A DNA stretch of 64,000 nt. Source: an uncultured Acidobacteriia bacterium (lineage in GTDB: Bacteria > Acidobacteriota > Terriglobia > Bryobacterales > Bryobacteraceae). Shown in pieces: positions 34,071-45,023 of the stretch (position 1 is the stretch's first letter; every line of letters begins with the position of its first letter). The notes under the pieces were generated by a model. That model had not been told where the DNA came from, ran no database searches, and saw only the letters and a program-made list of their open reading frames with translations. The stretch is from contig CAINNJ010000039.1 in the NCBI GenBank assembly GCA_903851195.1, positions 1 through 64,000 on the forward strand. The letters run 5' to 3'. A program made the translations under genes and the position numbers.

Positions 34071-34153
34071 GGAATCCGCTGTTGCGACTCGCAGTGGTGC
34101 ATTCGCACCCGGCGGCGCGCGCGAGAGATGCGGGAAATAAAAGGGAGTATTAA

Positions 34154-34180
34154 ATGATGAAGGGGAAAGTCTGGTTATGA
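34154..34180 (+). CDS. Possible 8-residue leader peptide before the TonB receptor
   Basis: ATG ATG AAG frame encoding MMKGKVWL and ending TGA at 34178-34180, which overlaps the receptor ATG (34177) as ATGA. It has the better ribosome site, AAAGGGAG, six bases upstream, while the receptor start has AGGGG further away. Translation of the mini-frame could feed ribosomes to the receptor gene. Confidence 0.35.
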   Translation: MMKGKVWL

Positions 34181-37100
34181 CGAGATGGTCCAAGCTCCTT
34201 GTGGCAGCGGCGTTCTCGGCCATGGTTGCCTCGAACTTGCCAGCCCAGTCGATCTACGCGACTCTGACGGGCGTCGTTTCCGACCCGTCGCAGGCGCTTG
34301 TAGCCCAGGCGTCGGTGAAGCTCAGAGATCAACAGTCGGGCTCACTGCGCGACACGGTTACGAACAACGAAGGCTACTACACGTTCGTCTCGGTCCCACC
34401 GGGCACGTACGAACTGACGGTAGAACAAAAAGGCTTTGATCGTGCCAAACTGTCCGGCATCACCCTGGGCGGTGGCGAGAAACGCAACGTCAACGTCACT
34501 CTGAAAGTGGGTAGCGCGACGGAAACCGTCGAAGTTTCGAGCGCGGTCGACCAGGTTGTGCCGGTCGACTCCGGCGAAAAATCCTCCACTCTGACCAGCA
34601 AAGAACTGCAGAATTTTGTGTCCGTCGGCAGCAACGCGGCGGAATTCATTAAGATCATGCCGGGCTTCGGAATTTCGAACGGCACCAGCAACAAGTCCAG
34701 TTTCTCGGGCGAGACGATCGGCATCAACGGCAACGGCGACGGCGGAAGCCAGAGCCCGCTGAACAACGCCTACTCCTACAACGGGCTGCCGAGCAACTCT
34801 CTCGACATCACGGCGGACGGGGCGCACGTTTCCGACCCCGGTTGCAACTGCGCCACCCCGGTGAATCCGAACTCGGATATGATTTCCGAGTTCAAAGTGC
34901 TGACTTCAAACTTCAGCGCGGAAAACCAGAAGGGCCCCGCGGTTATCAGTTCGGTCGCGAAATCGGGCGGCAAGGACTTCCACGGTTCGGGATTCTTCTA
35001 CGCGCGCAACTACGCGATGAACGCCAACGACTGGCTGTTTAACAAGAATGGCCAGACGCAGCCGCAGAATAAGTACTACTATCCCGGCGGCACGGTCGGC
35101 GGACCGGTCCTGATTCCCGGCACGAAGTTCAACCGGAACCGCGACAAGCTGTTCTTCTTCACCGGCTACGAATATTTCTATCAGGTGCTCGACACCGGCC
35201 TGCTCCGTTCCACGGTGCCGACGGCCGGCGAAATCGGCGGCAACTTCTCCGCGGCCGAAATCGCCAAAGAAGGAAACATCACGGCCTCCGGTGGCCCTCC
35301 CGGAGCGCTCACGGCGGCTAACATGGCGATGTATCCGGGCGGGATCATTCCTCAGTCCGTGCTTGACCCCAACATGCAGGCCCTGATGAAGCTCTACCCC
35401 CAGCCGAACGCCAATCCGAACACCAACGGCGGCTTCAACTACGTGCAGGCGGAGAACTTCAACCAGAACAGCGTGCAGTGGTTGAGCCGCGTGGATTACA
35501 ACATCAGCGACAGCACCAAGCTGTTCGTCCGTTACAACCTGCAGCGCGAGACCCAGCAGTTCCCGGTGGGTCTGTGGTGGCGCCAGAACGATCAGGTTCC
35601 CTACCCGACGCCTGTCCTCGGCAAGAACAAATCGGATTCCATCACCGCCTCGGTCACGCACGTGTTCAGCCCGAGCATGACGAATGAATTCGTCTTCGGC
35701 TACACCTATATCGGCTTCCCGAACGTCTTCCAGGATCCTTCCAAGGTGGACCGCAGCAAGGTGGGCTACAACTACAAGGGCCTCTACAAGAATGGTGTTC
35801 CGCAGATCCCGTCTTTTGGCGGTCTCGGCTGGACGAACCAGGAAGCTTCGGTGGTCTTCAATCCCGGCGGATTCGAAGCGGGCGGCGCGAGCCAGGGTCT
35901 TTACGCCGACAAGTGGCTGCCCAGCTTCAGCGACACCGTCTCGAAGGTCTGGGGCACCCACACCATCAAAGCCGGCGTTTTCTGGGAATGGATCCGCAAC
36001 TCACAGCCTGCCAACAACAGCACGAACGGCCAGTTGCAGGTCTGGAGCGGCAATTCCAACACCCTCGGTAACGAGTACGCCGATCTGGTTCTCGGGAATC
36101 TGAACGGCTACAGCGAGTCGTCGTTCAACCGTATTAACGACATCTCCTACTCGACCTTCGAAGGCTTCGCGCAGGATTCGTGGAAGGTCAACAAGCGACT
36201 CACCCTCGACCTTGGTCTCCGCATCACGCACTTCACCCCGTGGAGCGACCGGACGGGCGCCGGCTATTCGATCTTCGATTACTCGAAGTACAAGTCGAGC
36301 TGTTCTCCGACCGACTACTGCGGCTTCGTCTGGCACAAGCGCGACCCGAGCGTGCCGCTCAGCGGCTTCCCCGGACGCGCGGCTCTCTTCCAGCCCCGCA
36401 TCGGCGGCGCCTACGACCTCTTCGGAACCGGCAAGACCGTGATCCGCGGCGGCTGGGGACGTTTCTACTATCACTCCGGCCAGTTCACCAACGGTCTGGA
36501 TGTTGCCGCCGGCGTACAGAGCGTCAGCCTCAGCAACAACCAGGGTAAGGCCGATACCGGCCTCGTGGCCTGCGCGAGCGGACCCGGCACCTGCACTCCG
36601 CTGCTGGCCCGCCAACTCGATACGCTGAACTTCGGCGCCGCGGCCCTGTCGCCGGCCGCCGTCGACAGCAAGGACAACCGTTCGCCCTACACGGACAGCT
36701 ACAGCTTCACCGTGTCGCAAAGGACGCCGTGGTCCAGCCTGCTTGAAGTGGCCTATGTGGGTAACCGCAGCCGCGACCTCGCGCAGAGCAACGGCCAGGG
36801 CAGCAGCATCAACCTGGTTCCGGCCGGCACGCTGCTGTCGTCGAAAAACGGCGGCGTCGACCCCAACAGCCTGACGGCTGATAACTTCCGGCCACTGAAG
36901 GGCTTCGGAAACATCGCGGTGGCCACCAACGGCCTTTACTCCAACTACAACGCCATGCAGGCGACGTGGGTCCGGACCAAGGGCCGCTACGTCATCAACA
37001 TGAACTACACGTACGGCAAGGCGATGGGCATCATCGATGCTTCACGCGATCCGTTCAATCTGCAGAACGATTACGGCGTGCTTCCCAGCAACCGTACGCA

Positions 37101-37704
37101 TATCTTTAACGCCGCCTACTCCGTGGAACTGGGCAATCCCACGCGGAACAAGGGTCTGGGTTATGCAATCAACGGCTGGCAGCTCTCCGGCATCACGCAG
37201 TGGCAGAGCGGCGCCAACCTGACGGGCCTCAGCAGCAACAACGCTTTCGGAACCGCCTTCAACGGGCTCAAGATTCCGGGCACGCAGTTCAACGTCAGCA
37301 GCGCCTCGCTGCTGGGCACCGATGCGATCCAGCTGAATCCGATCATCACCTGCAATCCGGCCTCCGGTCTGGGAGCGAACCAGTACGTCAATCCCAACTG
37401 CTTTGCGGCGCCCACGGCCGTGGGGCAGAACGGTCCCACCGTGCTGCCGGCGGTCTACGGACCTGCCTTCTTCAACGCCGATCTGGGTCTCTTTAAGAAC
37501 ATCCAGATGGGCGAACAGAGAAAGCTGCAGCTCCGCCTCAACGCCTATAACTTCCTGAACCACCCGCTGTGGTCGTTCAACGGCAATAACCTCAACCTCG
37601 GCTTCGACGGCACCACCGGCAAGGTCAATACCCCGAACTTCGGGACGGTGACCGAGAAGCAGGGACACCGTGTGGTGCAGGTCGCGCTGAAGTTTTACTT
37701 CTAA
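34177..37704 (+). CDS. TonB-dependent receptor with carboxypeptidase-regulatory N-terminal domain
   Basis: 1175 residues. Signal peptide to about residue 23, a carboxypeptidase regulatory-like domain at about 25-115 (LTGVVSDPSQALVAQASVKL, GYYTFVSVPPGTYELTVEQKG), a plug region at about 125-260 and a large 22-strand outer-membrane barrel that ends VVQVALKFYF with the terminal phenylalanine required for insertion. This Oar-like type is strongly expanded in Acidobacteriota and is thought to import oligosaccharides or large ligands with TonB energy. A strong terminator follows, so it is probably a single-gene transcript. The malectin sensor next door may control it. Confidence 0.9.
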   Translation: MTRWSKLLVAAAFSAMVASNLPAQSIYATLTGVVSDPSQALVAQASVKLRDQQSGSLRDTVTNNEGYYTFVSVPPGTYELTVEQKGFDRAKLSGITLGGGEKRNVNVTLKVGSATETVEVSSAVDQVVPVDSGEKSSTLTSKELQNFVSVGSNAAEFIKIMPGFGISNGTSNKSSFSGETIGINGNGDGGSQSPLNNAYSYNGLPSNSLDITADGAHVSDPGCNCATPVNPNSDMISEFKVLTSNFSAENQKGPAVISSVAKSGGKDFHGSGFFYARNYAMNANDWLFNKNGQTQPQNKYYYPGGTVGGPVLIPGTKFNRNRDKLFFFTGYEYFYQVLDTGLLRSTVPTAGEIGGNFSAAEIAKEGNITASGGPPGALTAANMAMYPGGIIPQSVLDPNMQALMKLYPQPNANPNTNGGFNYVQAENFNQNSVQWLSRVDYNISDSTKLFVRYNLQRETQQFPVGLWWRQNDQVPYPTPVLGKNKSDSITASVTHVFSPSMTNEFVFGYTYIGFPNVFQDPSKVDRSKVGYNYKGLYKNGVPQIPSFGGLGWTNQEASVVFNPGGFEAGGASQGLYADKWLPSFSDTVSKVWGTHTIKAGVFWEWIRNSQPANNSTNGQLQVWSGNSNTLGNEYADLVLGNLNGYSESSFNRINDISYSTFEGFAQDSWKVNKRLTLDLGLRITHFTPWSDRTGAGYSIFDYSKYKSSCSPTDYCGFVWHKRDPSVPLSGFPGRAALFQPRIGGAYDLFGTGKTVIRGGWGRFYYHSGQFTNGLDVAAGVQSVSLSNNQGKADTGLVACASGPGTCTPLLARQLDTLNFGAAALSPAAVDSKDNRSPYTDSYSFTVSQRTPWSSLLEVAYVGNRSRDLAQSNGQGSSINLVPAGTLLSSKNGGVDPNSLTADNFRPLKGFGNIAVATNGLYSNYNAMQATWVRTKGRYVINMNYTYGKAMGIIDASRDPFNLQNDYGVLPSNRTHIFNAAYSVELGNPTRNKGLGYAINGWQLSGITQWQSGANLTGLSSNNAFGTAFNGLKIPGTQFNVSSASLLGTDAIQLNPIITCNPASGLGANQYVNPNCFAAPTAVGQNGPTVLPAVYGPAFFNADLGLFKNIQMGEQRKLQLRLNAYNFLNHPLWSFNGNNLNLGFDGTTGKVNTPNFGTVTEKQGHRVVQVALKFYF

Positions 37705-37735
37705 GCTTCAGTCAGACCTGAAAGCCAGTAAGATG

Positions 37736-37768
37736 AAAGGGCGTCCCGACCGGGGCGCCCTTTCTTTA
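37736..37768 (+). terminator. Rho-independent terminator after the TonB receptor
   Basis: AAAGGGCGTCCC and GGGGCGCCCTTT form a 12-bp stem with one T-G pair and the loop GACC, followed by a T-rich TCTTTATT. It lies only about nine bases before the start codon of the next gene. Confidence 0.9.
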
Positions 37769-37776
37769 TTCACCGG

Positions 37777-38865
37777 ATGCGCAGCCTTTTATTACTCCTG
37801 CTCTTCACCATGCCGTCCGGAAGCAACGCTCAAACGGGCGGGGCGCTCCCCGTGCCCACGGCGGCAGGGTACTGGAATGCCCGCGGAGCGCTGGCAGGAT
37901 CCGCTCAATGCGCCGGTTGCCATCGCGAAGAAGCGGAAAAGTTCGCAAAGAACAGCATGTCGAAAGCGCTCGCGCCTGCCAACGCGAGTCCGATCTACAG
38001 CAGCAAGGTCCCTTACACGTTTTCGGACGGGCCCTGGAGCTACTCGATCTTTCGTTCCGGAAACAAGCTGATGTATCAGGTCGGGGACGGCAAGGATCGT
38101 CTGGACGCGGAACTCCTCTTCGCTTTCGGGCAGGGCAAAGCCGGCCAGACGTATCTGTTTCAGCACGAAGGAAAGTTCCAGGAAAGCCGCGTAAGTTACT
38201 ACGCGGCGACCGGCAAGCTGGACCTGACGGTGGGCGCCATGAATTCCAAACCGGCCGGCATCGCCGCGGCGGCGGGACGGGTGATGGACGGCCCGGAGCC
38301 ACGCAACTGCTTCGGTTGTCACACCACCGGCGCGCGAACCGGCACGGCCTTTCAGCTGGACAGTTATGAAGCCGGTGTACAGTGCGAGAGCTGTCATGGA
38401 CCGGGCGCGGCACATGCAGGCGCGATGGAGCAGGGAAAGCCCGTGGCGGGCACCATCCGCTCGCTGCGGGCCATGGCTCCGCAGGAGAGCAACGAGTTCT
38501 GCGGCGCCTGTCACCGCACCTGGGAGGCCGTGATGATGATGGGGATACGCGGTCCGAACAACGCCCGGTTCCCCTCTTACCGGCTGACCAACAGCAAGTG
38601 TTTCTCGCTTGACGACCGGCGAATTTCCTGCACCACTTGCCACGATCCGCACGGTCCGCTGGTGGAAGACGATGCATACTACGACGCCAAATGCACGGCG
38701 TGTCACAATCAGGGCAACGCATCGATTCAGAAAAAATCGTGCCCGGTCGGCAAGAAAGACTGCACGTCGTGTCATATGCAGCGGGTGGAATCGAAGGAAG
38801 CGCATCACGCTTTTCCGGATCACTGGATCCGCATCGTGAAATCGAAACAGGATTATCCCGATTGA
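37777..38865 (+). CDS. Exported multiheme cytochrome c, seven CxxCH motifs
   Basis: 362 residues. Signal peptide MRSLLLLLLFTMPSGSNA, then seven heme-attachment motifs: CAGCH, CFGCH, CESCH, CGACH, CTTCH, CTACH and CTSCH. The spacing resembles the cytochrome c554/NrfB-like multiheme group used in periplasmic electron transfer. The start lies directly after the receptor terminator without room for a normal promoter or ribosome site; a later ATG at 37810 would destroy the signal peptide. It is 36 bases upstream of a TPR gene and probably heads the operon continuing to 44960. Confidence 0.87.
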   Translation: MRSLLLLLLFTMPSGSNAQTGGALPVPTAAGYWNARGALAGSAQCAGCHREEAEKFAKNSMSKALAPANASPIYSSKVPYTFSDGPWSYSIFRSGNKLMYQVGDGKDRLDAELLFAFGQGKAGQTYLFQHEGKFQESRVSYYAATGKLDLTVGAMNSKPAGIAAAAGRVMDGPEPRNCFGCHTTGARTGTAFQLDSYEAGVQCESCHGPGAAHAGAMEQGKPVAGTIRSLRAMAPQESNEFCGACHRTWEAVMMMGIRGPNNARFPSYRLTNSKCFSLDDRRISCTTCHDPHGPLVEDDAYYDAKCTACHNQGNASIQKKSCPVGKKDCTSCHMQRVESKEAHHAFPDHWIRIVKSKQDYPD

Positions 38866-38901
38866 CCCGGTTTACCGCGGAAACGCTGGAATAATAGACT
38901 C

Positions 38902-39987
38902 ATGACCGGCCTGGACCTCATCACTTCCTGTCTCGCGGCATTCCTGCTGTTCGCTCAGCAGGAGGGTCCGTCATTCGACACCCTCTCCCGGCAGGCCGCA
39001 GCGGCCCGGGACGCGAACCGTCTGGACGCCGCCATGGCGCTCTACAAACGCGCGCTGAAACTGCGCCCGGCCTGGGACGAAGGCTGGTGGAATCTCGGCT
39101 CGATCGCTTACGACAAGGACCAGTTTGCCGAATGCTCTCCCGCGTTTGTCCGGCTGACGACGCTGAAGCCGGATCTGGGCGCGGCGTGGATTATGTCCGG
39201 ATTATGCGAATACGGACTCCATAACTACCCGGCCGCGCGAAAAAGTCTGCTGCAGGCGGAGCGGCTTCGGTTCGAAGCCCCGCCGGAACTCTCGCGCGCC
39301 GGACGGCTGCACCTTGCGCTGGCGCTGACGAAAACCGGCGCCTTCGAGAAGTCGATCGTGCTGCTGACGGAACTTACCCGCATGGATCGCAAGACGCCGG
39401 AGATCGCGGTCGCGGCCGGTATCGCGGGCCTGCGAAAGCCCTGGGTGCCGTCGGAGGTCCCCGAGGGTGATCGCGAGATGGTTTCGAAGCTGGGCGAAGC
39501 GATGGCGACCGTGATGGAACTGGATGCCAAAGGCGCCATCCCACAGTTTGAAGCCCTGGTGGGAGAGTATCCGAAACAGGCCGATATTCATTTTCGGTTC
39601 GGCGCTTTCCTGATGCAGCAGGCGCCCGAGCGGGGGATCGAAGAGATCCGGAAATGTCTGGAACTCGAACCTGGTCATGTCCCCGCTTTGGTGGGGCTGA
39701 CGACCATCTATCTGAAAAACGGCGATCCGCAGACAGCTCTTGACTATGCCGCCAGGGCGGTGGCGGCCGATCCATCGGATTTCGCGACGCACGTCGCTCT
39801 GGGGCGCGCTTACCTCGATTCGGGTGACGCGGCCAGAGCCGCCGAGCAACTGGAGTTCGCCACCAAACTGGCGCCCGAAAGCGCGGATGCGCACTTCAGC
39901 CTGGCATCCGCTTACTCCCGGCTGGGGCGCAGGGACGACGCCCAACGCGAACAGGAAGCCTTCCGCAGGCTGCGAAAACAAATATAG
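38902..39987 (+). CDS. Exported TPR-repeat protein
   Basis: 361 residues with a signal peptide (to about residue 20) and tetratricopeptide repeats along the whole length, for example AMALYKRALKLRPAWDEGWW near the start and HVALGRAYLDSGDAARAAEQ near the end. Such proteins are scaffolds for partner proteins. An AATAAT hexamer lies six bases before the ATG, with no ribosome site. It is followed after 13 bases by the VWFA gene. Confidence 0.8.
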   Translation: MTGLDLITSCLAAFLLFAQQEGPSFDTLSRQAAAARDANRLDAAMALYKRALKLRPAWDEGWWNLGSIAYDKDQFAECSPAFVRLTTLKPDLGAAWIMSGLCEYGLHNYPAARKSLLQAERLRFEAPPELSRAGRLHLALALTKTGAFEKSIVLLTELTRMDRKTPEIAVAAGIAGLRKPWVPSEVPEGDREMVSKLGEAMATVMELDAKGAIPQFEALVGEYPKQADIHFRFGAFLMQQAPERGIEEIRKCLELEPGHVPALVGLTTIYLKNGDPQTALDYAARAVAADPSDFATHVALGRAYLDSGDAARAAEQLEFATKLAPESADAHFSLASAYSRLGRRDDAQREQEAFRRLRKQI

Positions 39988-40000
39988 GACACTCACTAAA

Positions 40001-42154
40001 ATGCAACTCGTGAAGCGAAGCCTGATACCGACCGCGTTTTTTGCGCTGCTCCCGTTCACGCTGGGCGCTCAGCAGGGCATCGCTCCGGGAATCCCCGCTC
40101 CGGCAATTCGAACCAGCGTGGACGAAGTGGTTCTCGATCTGGTGGTGCGGGATAAGAAGGGAAAACCGATCACGGACCTCCGCCAGGAGGAAATTGCCGT
40201 CACCGACGCCGGAGCGAAGCAAAACATTCTGGGCTTCCGGCTGGTGCAGGGGTCGGAGGCGATCAGCAAGACCGGCACCACGAAGCTCGATCCGCTGCGC
40301 CAGGTGCGTCTCGTGATCCTGGCGTTTGAGCCGCTGGGCGAAGCCGACCAGCGCAGGACCGCGCGGACGGCGGCGCTCGACCTGATCCGGGGTGAACAGG
40401 GAACCAACGTCTTTTATTCCGTGGTTGCCATCAACACGCGGCTGCTGATCCTGCAGCCCTTTACGACCGATAAGACCGCGCTCGCTTCGGCCATCGAGAA
40501 GGCAACCTCGGGATCTTCCGCTTCGAAGCTGGTGAGCGAATCGAACACCATCCTCGACGAACTGCGGCGCCAGATGGGCGGCGATGGCCTTAACGGGTCG
40601 ACCGACTCCTCCACGCAGATAGCGGCCGCGAATCAGGTGGCGAACCAGCAGCCCGGACCGGGACAGGATGTTACCCGCGCGGTGCTGGTGCGGGTGATGC
40701 TCGACATGCTGCGGATGGATGCCGCCGCCGTTTCTTCGGGAACAAGGCTGACGCTTGCCTCGCTCAAGGGGCTGGTGCAGGGGCTGCAGACGATGCCTGG
40801 CCGCAAAGCCGTTCTGTACTTCACGGCGGGTATGTATCTGCCTTCCGAACTGACGGTGATGTTCGACAACCTGAAGGGCATGGCGAACCGCGGCAACGTG
40901 ACGTTCTATGCCGTGGATACGCGCGGCGTGCAGACCGGCGCGCAGAATGCGGGAGCGGCGGCGCAGTTGCGGGGCGCGGCTACGGCGAGCGGAACCACGG
41001 TGAACCGCACGGGTGGCGCGGTCGGCAAGGACGAAATCCTGGCGTCCGACAACGCCGAGAATTCCGGCCGCTCGAATACCCAGCTGAGTATCCGGGAACT
41101 GGCGGAAGACACGGGCGGATTTCTGATCGGAGACAGTAACGACCTGCGGGGACCGCTGCGCAAAGTGAACGAAGAAATCAGCAGCTACTACGAAGTGACG
41201 TTCAACCCCGGGATCCAGAGCTATGACGGCGCTTTCCGCAAGCTGACCGTGACGTCTTCGCGCAAGGACCTGAGTATCCATGCGCGCGCCGGCTACTTCG
41301 CGCTGCCTCCGGAAGCGCGCGCGTCGGGCATGGAAGCGTTCGAGATCCCGTTGCTGAAGGCGATCTCGGACGGCAAGCCCGCGGACGACGTGAAATACCG
41401 CGCTGGTGTCATCCTGCTGCAGCCGAAAGCGGAAGGAACCGAAGTCTCTCTTTTGCTGGAAGTCCCGCTGCGCGAACTGAAGGCGAAGCCGCAGGAGGGC
41501 AAGACCACGCTGGAAGTTCACTGTTCCCTGGGCGGACTGCTCAAAGATTCCCGCGGCGAAGTGGTGCAGAAAATCACGCGGGACCGCTCCCTCCTGGTCA
41601 CGCCGGACCAGGCGAAGCTGGGCAATTTCGTGGAGAAGATGCAGGTGGTGGTGCCCCCCGGCGAATACACGTTCGAGACGGCGGTGATCGACCGCGAGAG
41701 CGACCGAACCGCCGTGCAGAAGACCTATGTGACCGTGCCCGCGAAAGCGGCCGGCGTGGGGATTTCGTCTCTGGTCGTAGTCCGTTCGTACACGCCGAAC
41801 GTGAAGGGACTCGATCCGGCTGAACCGTTCCGGTTCGAGGGCGGAACGATCATGCCGACGCTCAACAGCAGTGTGGTCCAGGTGGAAGGCGCGGCGCTGC
41901 GGCTCTTTTTCATCGTGTATCAGGATCCCGCGATCAAGGCGAAACCTGCCGTTCAGATTGAGTTCCTGCAGGACGGGAAGAGCCTGGCGAACGTTCCCTT
42001 GCAGGTTCCCGCGGCGGATGACACGGGAAGGATCCCGAATGTCATGACGATTGCGGCGACCGCCATCCCGCCCGGCACCTACCAGGTGCAAGCCACGGTA
42101 ACGCAGGGCGACTCGAAGTCCGCGACCCGGACCGAAGTAAGAATAGAGAAGTGA
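40001..42154 (+). CDS. Exported VWFA-related protein of the acidobacterial type
   Basis: 717 residues from the ATG at 40001; the frame is open further upstream but overlaps the TPR gene. Signal peptide to about residue 22, then the typical beginning of acidobacterial VWFA-related proteins (IRTSVDEVVLDLVVRDKKG, PITDLRQEEIAVTDAG) and a von Willebrand factor A-like fold with an altered MIDAS (LVILAFEP instead of DxSxS). A C-terminal part of about 300 residues is beta-rich. Function in the phylum is unknown; protein-protein interaction at the cell surface is likely. GTGA overlap with the next TPR gene. Confidence 0.87.
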   Translation: MQLVKRSLIPTAFFALLPFTLGAQQGIAPGIPAPAIRTSVDEVVLDLVVRDKKGKPITDLRQEEIAVTDAGAKQNILGFRLVQGSEAISKTGTTKLDPLRQVRLVILAFEPLGEADQRRTARTAALDLIRGEQGTNVFYSVVAINTRLLILQPFTTDKTALASAIEKATSGSSASKLVSESNTILDELRRQMGGDGLNGSTDSSTQIAAANQVANQQPGPGQDVTRAVLVRVMLDMLRMDAAAVSSGTRLTLASLKGLVQGLQTMPGRKAVLYFTAGMYLPSELTVMFDNLKGMANRGNVTFYAVDTRGVQTGAQNAGAAAQLRGAATASGTTVNRTGGAVGKDEILASDNAENSGRSNTQLSIRELAEDTGGFLIGDSNDLRGPLRKVNEEISSYYEVTFNPGIQSYDGAFRKLTVTSSRKDLSIHARAGYFALPPEARASGMEAFEIPLLKAISDGKPADDVKYRAGVILLQPKAEGTEVSLLLEVPLRELKAKPQEGKTTLEVHCSLGGLLKDSRGEVVQKITRDRSLLVTPDQAKLGNFVEKMQVVVPPGEYTFETAVIDRESDRTAVQKTYVTVPAKAAGVGISSLVVVRSYTPNVKGLDPAEPFRFEGGTIMPTLNSSVVQVEGAALRLFFIVYQDPAIKAKPAVQIEFLQDGKSLANVPLQVPAADDTGRIPNVMTIAATAIPPGTYQVQATVTQGDSKSATRTEVRIEK

Positions 42155-43280
42155 CCCAGCGTGTCCTGATTTCGGTCTGCGCTCTGCTCGCCGCGTTCGC
42201 CGCGGCGAAGGGCCAGAATCCGGCTGCGGAAGAAGTCCTGAAACAGGCGATCGCCCTGCATCAGGCGGGAGACATCGAGCGGGCGATCCCGGCGTACGAG
42301 AAGTATCTCGCCGCGCGGCCCGATTCGCCGATTGCGCTTTCGAATCTCGGCGCGGCCTATGCAAAGACCGGCCGTTACGAAGCGGCCATCGGGAAGTACC
42401 AGCGCGCCTTGCAGGTGCAACCCGGCAACCTGCCCGTGGAACTGAATCTCGCTCTGGCGTATTACAAGACCGGCGATACCGAGCACGCCGTCACGCTGTT
42501 TGAGAAGGTCCACCGGGCCGTGCCGGGCCAGTTGCAGCCGGCGTTGTTGCTGGCCGATTGCTGGCTGGCCATGGGCCGGAACAAAGAAGTGGCGGAACTG
42601 CTGACGCCTTTTTCGGGGGGCAAGCCGGAGAATCCCGCCGTGGAGTATGCGCTGGGTCTCGCTCTGGTGCGGGATAACCAGGTGGAGCGCGGGCAGGTGC
42701 TGATCGATAAGATCCTTCGCAACGGCAACTCCGCCGAGGCCATGCTGCTGATGGGCGTGACGAAACTGAACGTAAGCGACTTCGCCGGCGCGCTGGAGGA
42801 CATCGCCAAGGCCGTCCGGCTGAATCCGGAGTTGCCCGACGTTTACTCTCTCTACGGTGTCGCGCTGCTTCGCACGGGCGACCAGAAAGGCGCGACCGAG
42901 GCGTTCCGCAAGGAACTGGGGAGCAATCCGAACGACTTCAACGCCAACCTCCAACTGGGGGTTCTCGCGAAGCTGGATGAGAACTTCGACGACGCCGTTC
43001 GTTATCTGCGGCGCGCGCTGCAGGTCCGGCCGAACGACATCGGGGTCAGGTACCAGTTGGCCGCCATCGACTTCGGCCAGGGCCGCGTGGAAGAAGCGCG
43101 CGTCGCTCTCGAAGCCATGGTGAAGGAAGCGCCAGGATTCACCGAAGCGCACGTTACCCTCGCGACAGTTTACTATCGCCTGCGCCGCAAAGAAGAAGGC
43201 GACCGGGAACGCGCCATCATCCAGAAGCTGAACGCCGAAATTCAGGAAAAGCAGCCTGGAGTCAGGCCCGACAACAAAAA

Positions 43281-43284
<4 letters not shown>
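42151..43284 (+). CDS. Exported TPR-repeat protein
   Basis: 377 residues, GTG start overlapping the VWFA stop (GTGA). Signal peptide to about residue 17, then TPR repeats: [40 protein letters not shown] and others through residue 340. It resembles the TPR part of the protein at 30229-31878 in style. Its stop overlaps the CRTAC1-like gene by four bases, so VWFA, TPR and CRTAC1 proteins are made in fixed proportion and may form one periplasmic assembly. Confidence 0.82.
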
Positions 43285-44960
<1,676 letters not shown>

Positions 44961-44988
44961 AACCGGCTCGTCCCAAAGGCGGATGCCA

Positions 44989-44994
44989 TATAAT
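44989..44994 (+). promoter_or_regulatory. Candidate -10 box upstream of the cytochrome c-PQQ pair
   Basis: Perfect TATAAT, 30 bases before the preferred ATG at 45024, which has its own GGGGAA ribosome site. A recognisable -35 box is absent. Start of the next two-gene operon. Confidence 0.4.
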
Positions 44995-45023
44995 CGGCCT
45001 TGATCGGTTCTGCGGGGAACAAT

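Larger units (their letters stand above)
33529..34153. other. Long intergenic region with regulatory-looking repeats
   Basis: About 625 bases between the malectin gene and the TonB receptor gene without a protein-like frame. It contains three GTTAAC palindromes at 33602, 33624 and 33645, a fourth at 34008, and a dyad GCAATA/TATTGC at 34047-34070 around an AT-rich stretch that may include the receptor promoter. AAAGGGAG at its right end precedes a mini-frame. Confidence 0.5.

Noticed and set aside
37810-38865. Later ATG at 37810 as the real start of the multiheme cytochrome
   Set aside because: It would remove the signal peptide, which a periplasmic heme protein needs for maturation.
39896-42364. 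An 822-codon frame antisense to the VWFA gene
   Set aside because: Composition is arginine/histidine-rich without domains; it mirrors the third-position GC of the real gene. The sense frame has a signal peptide and a known family.
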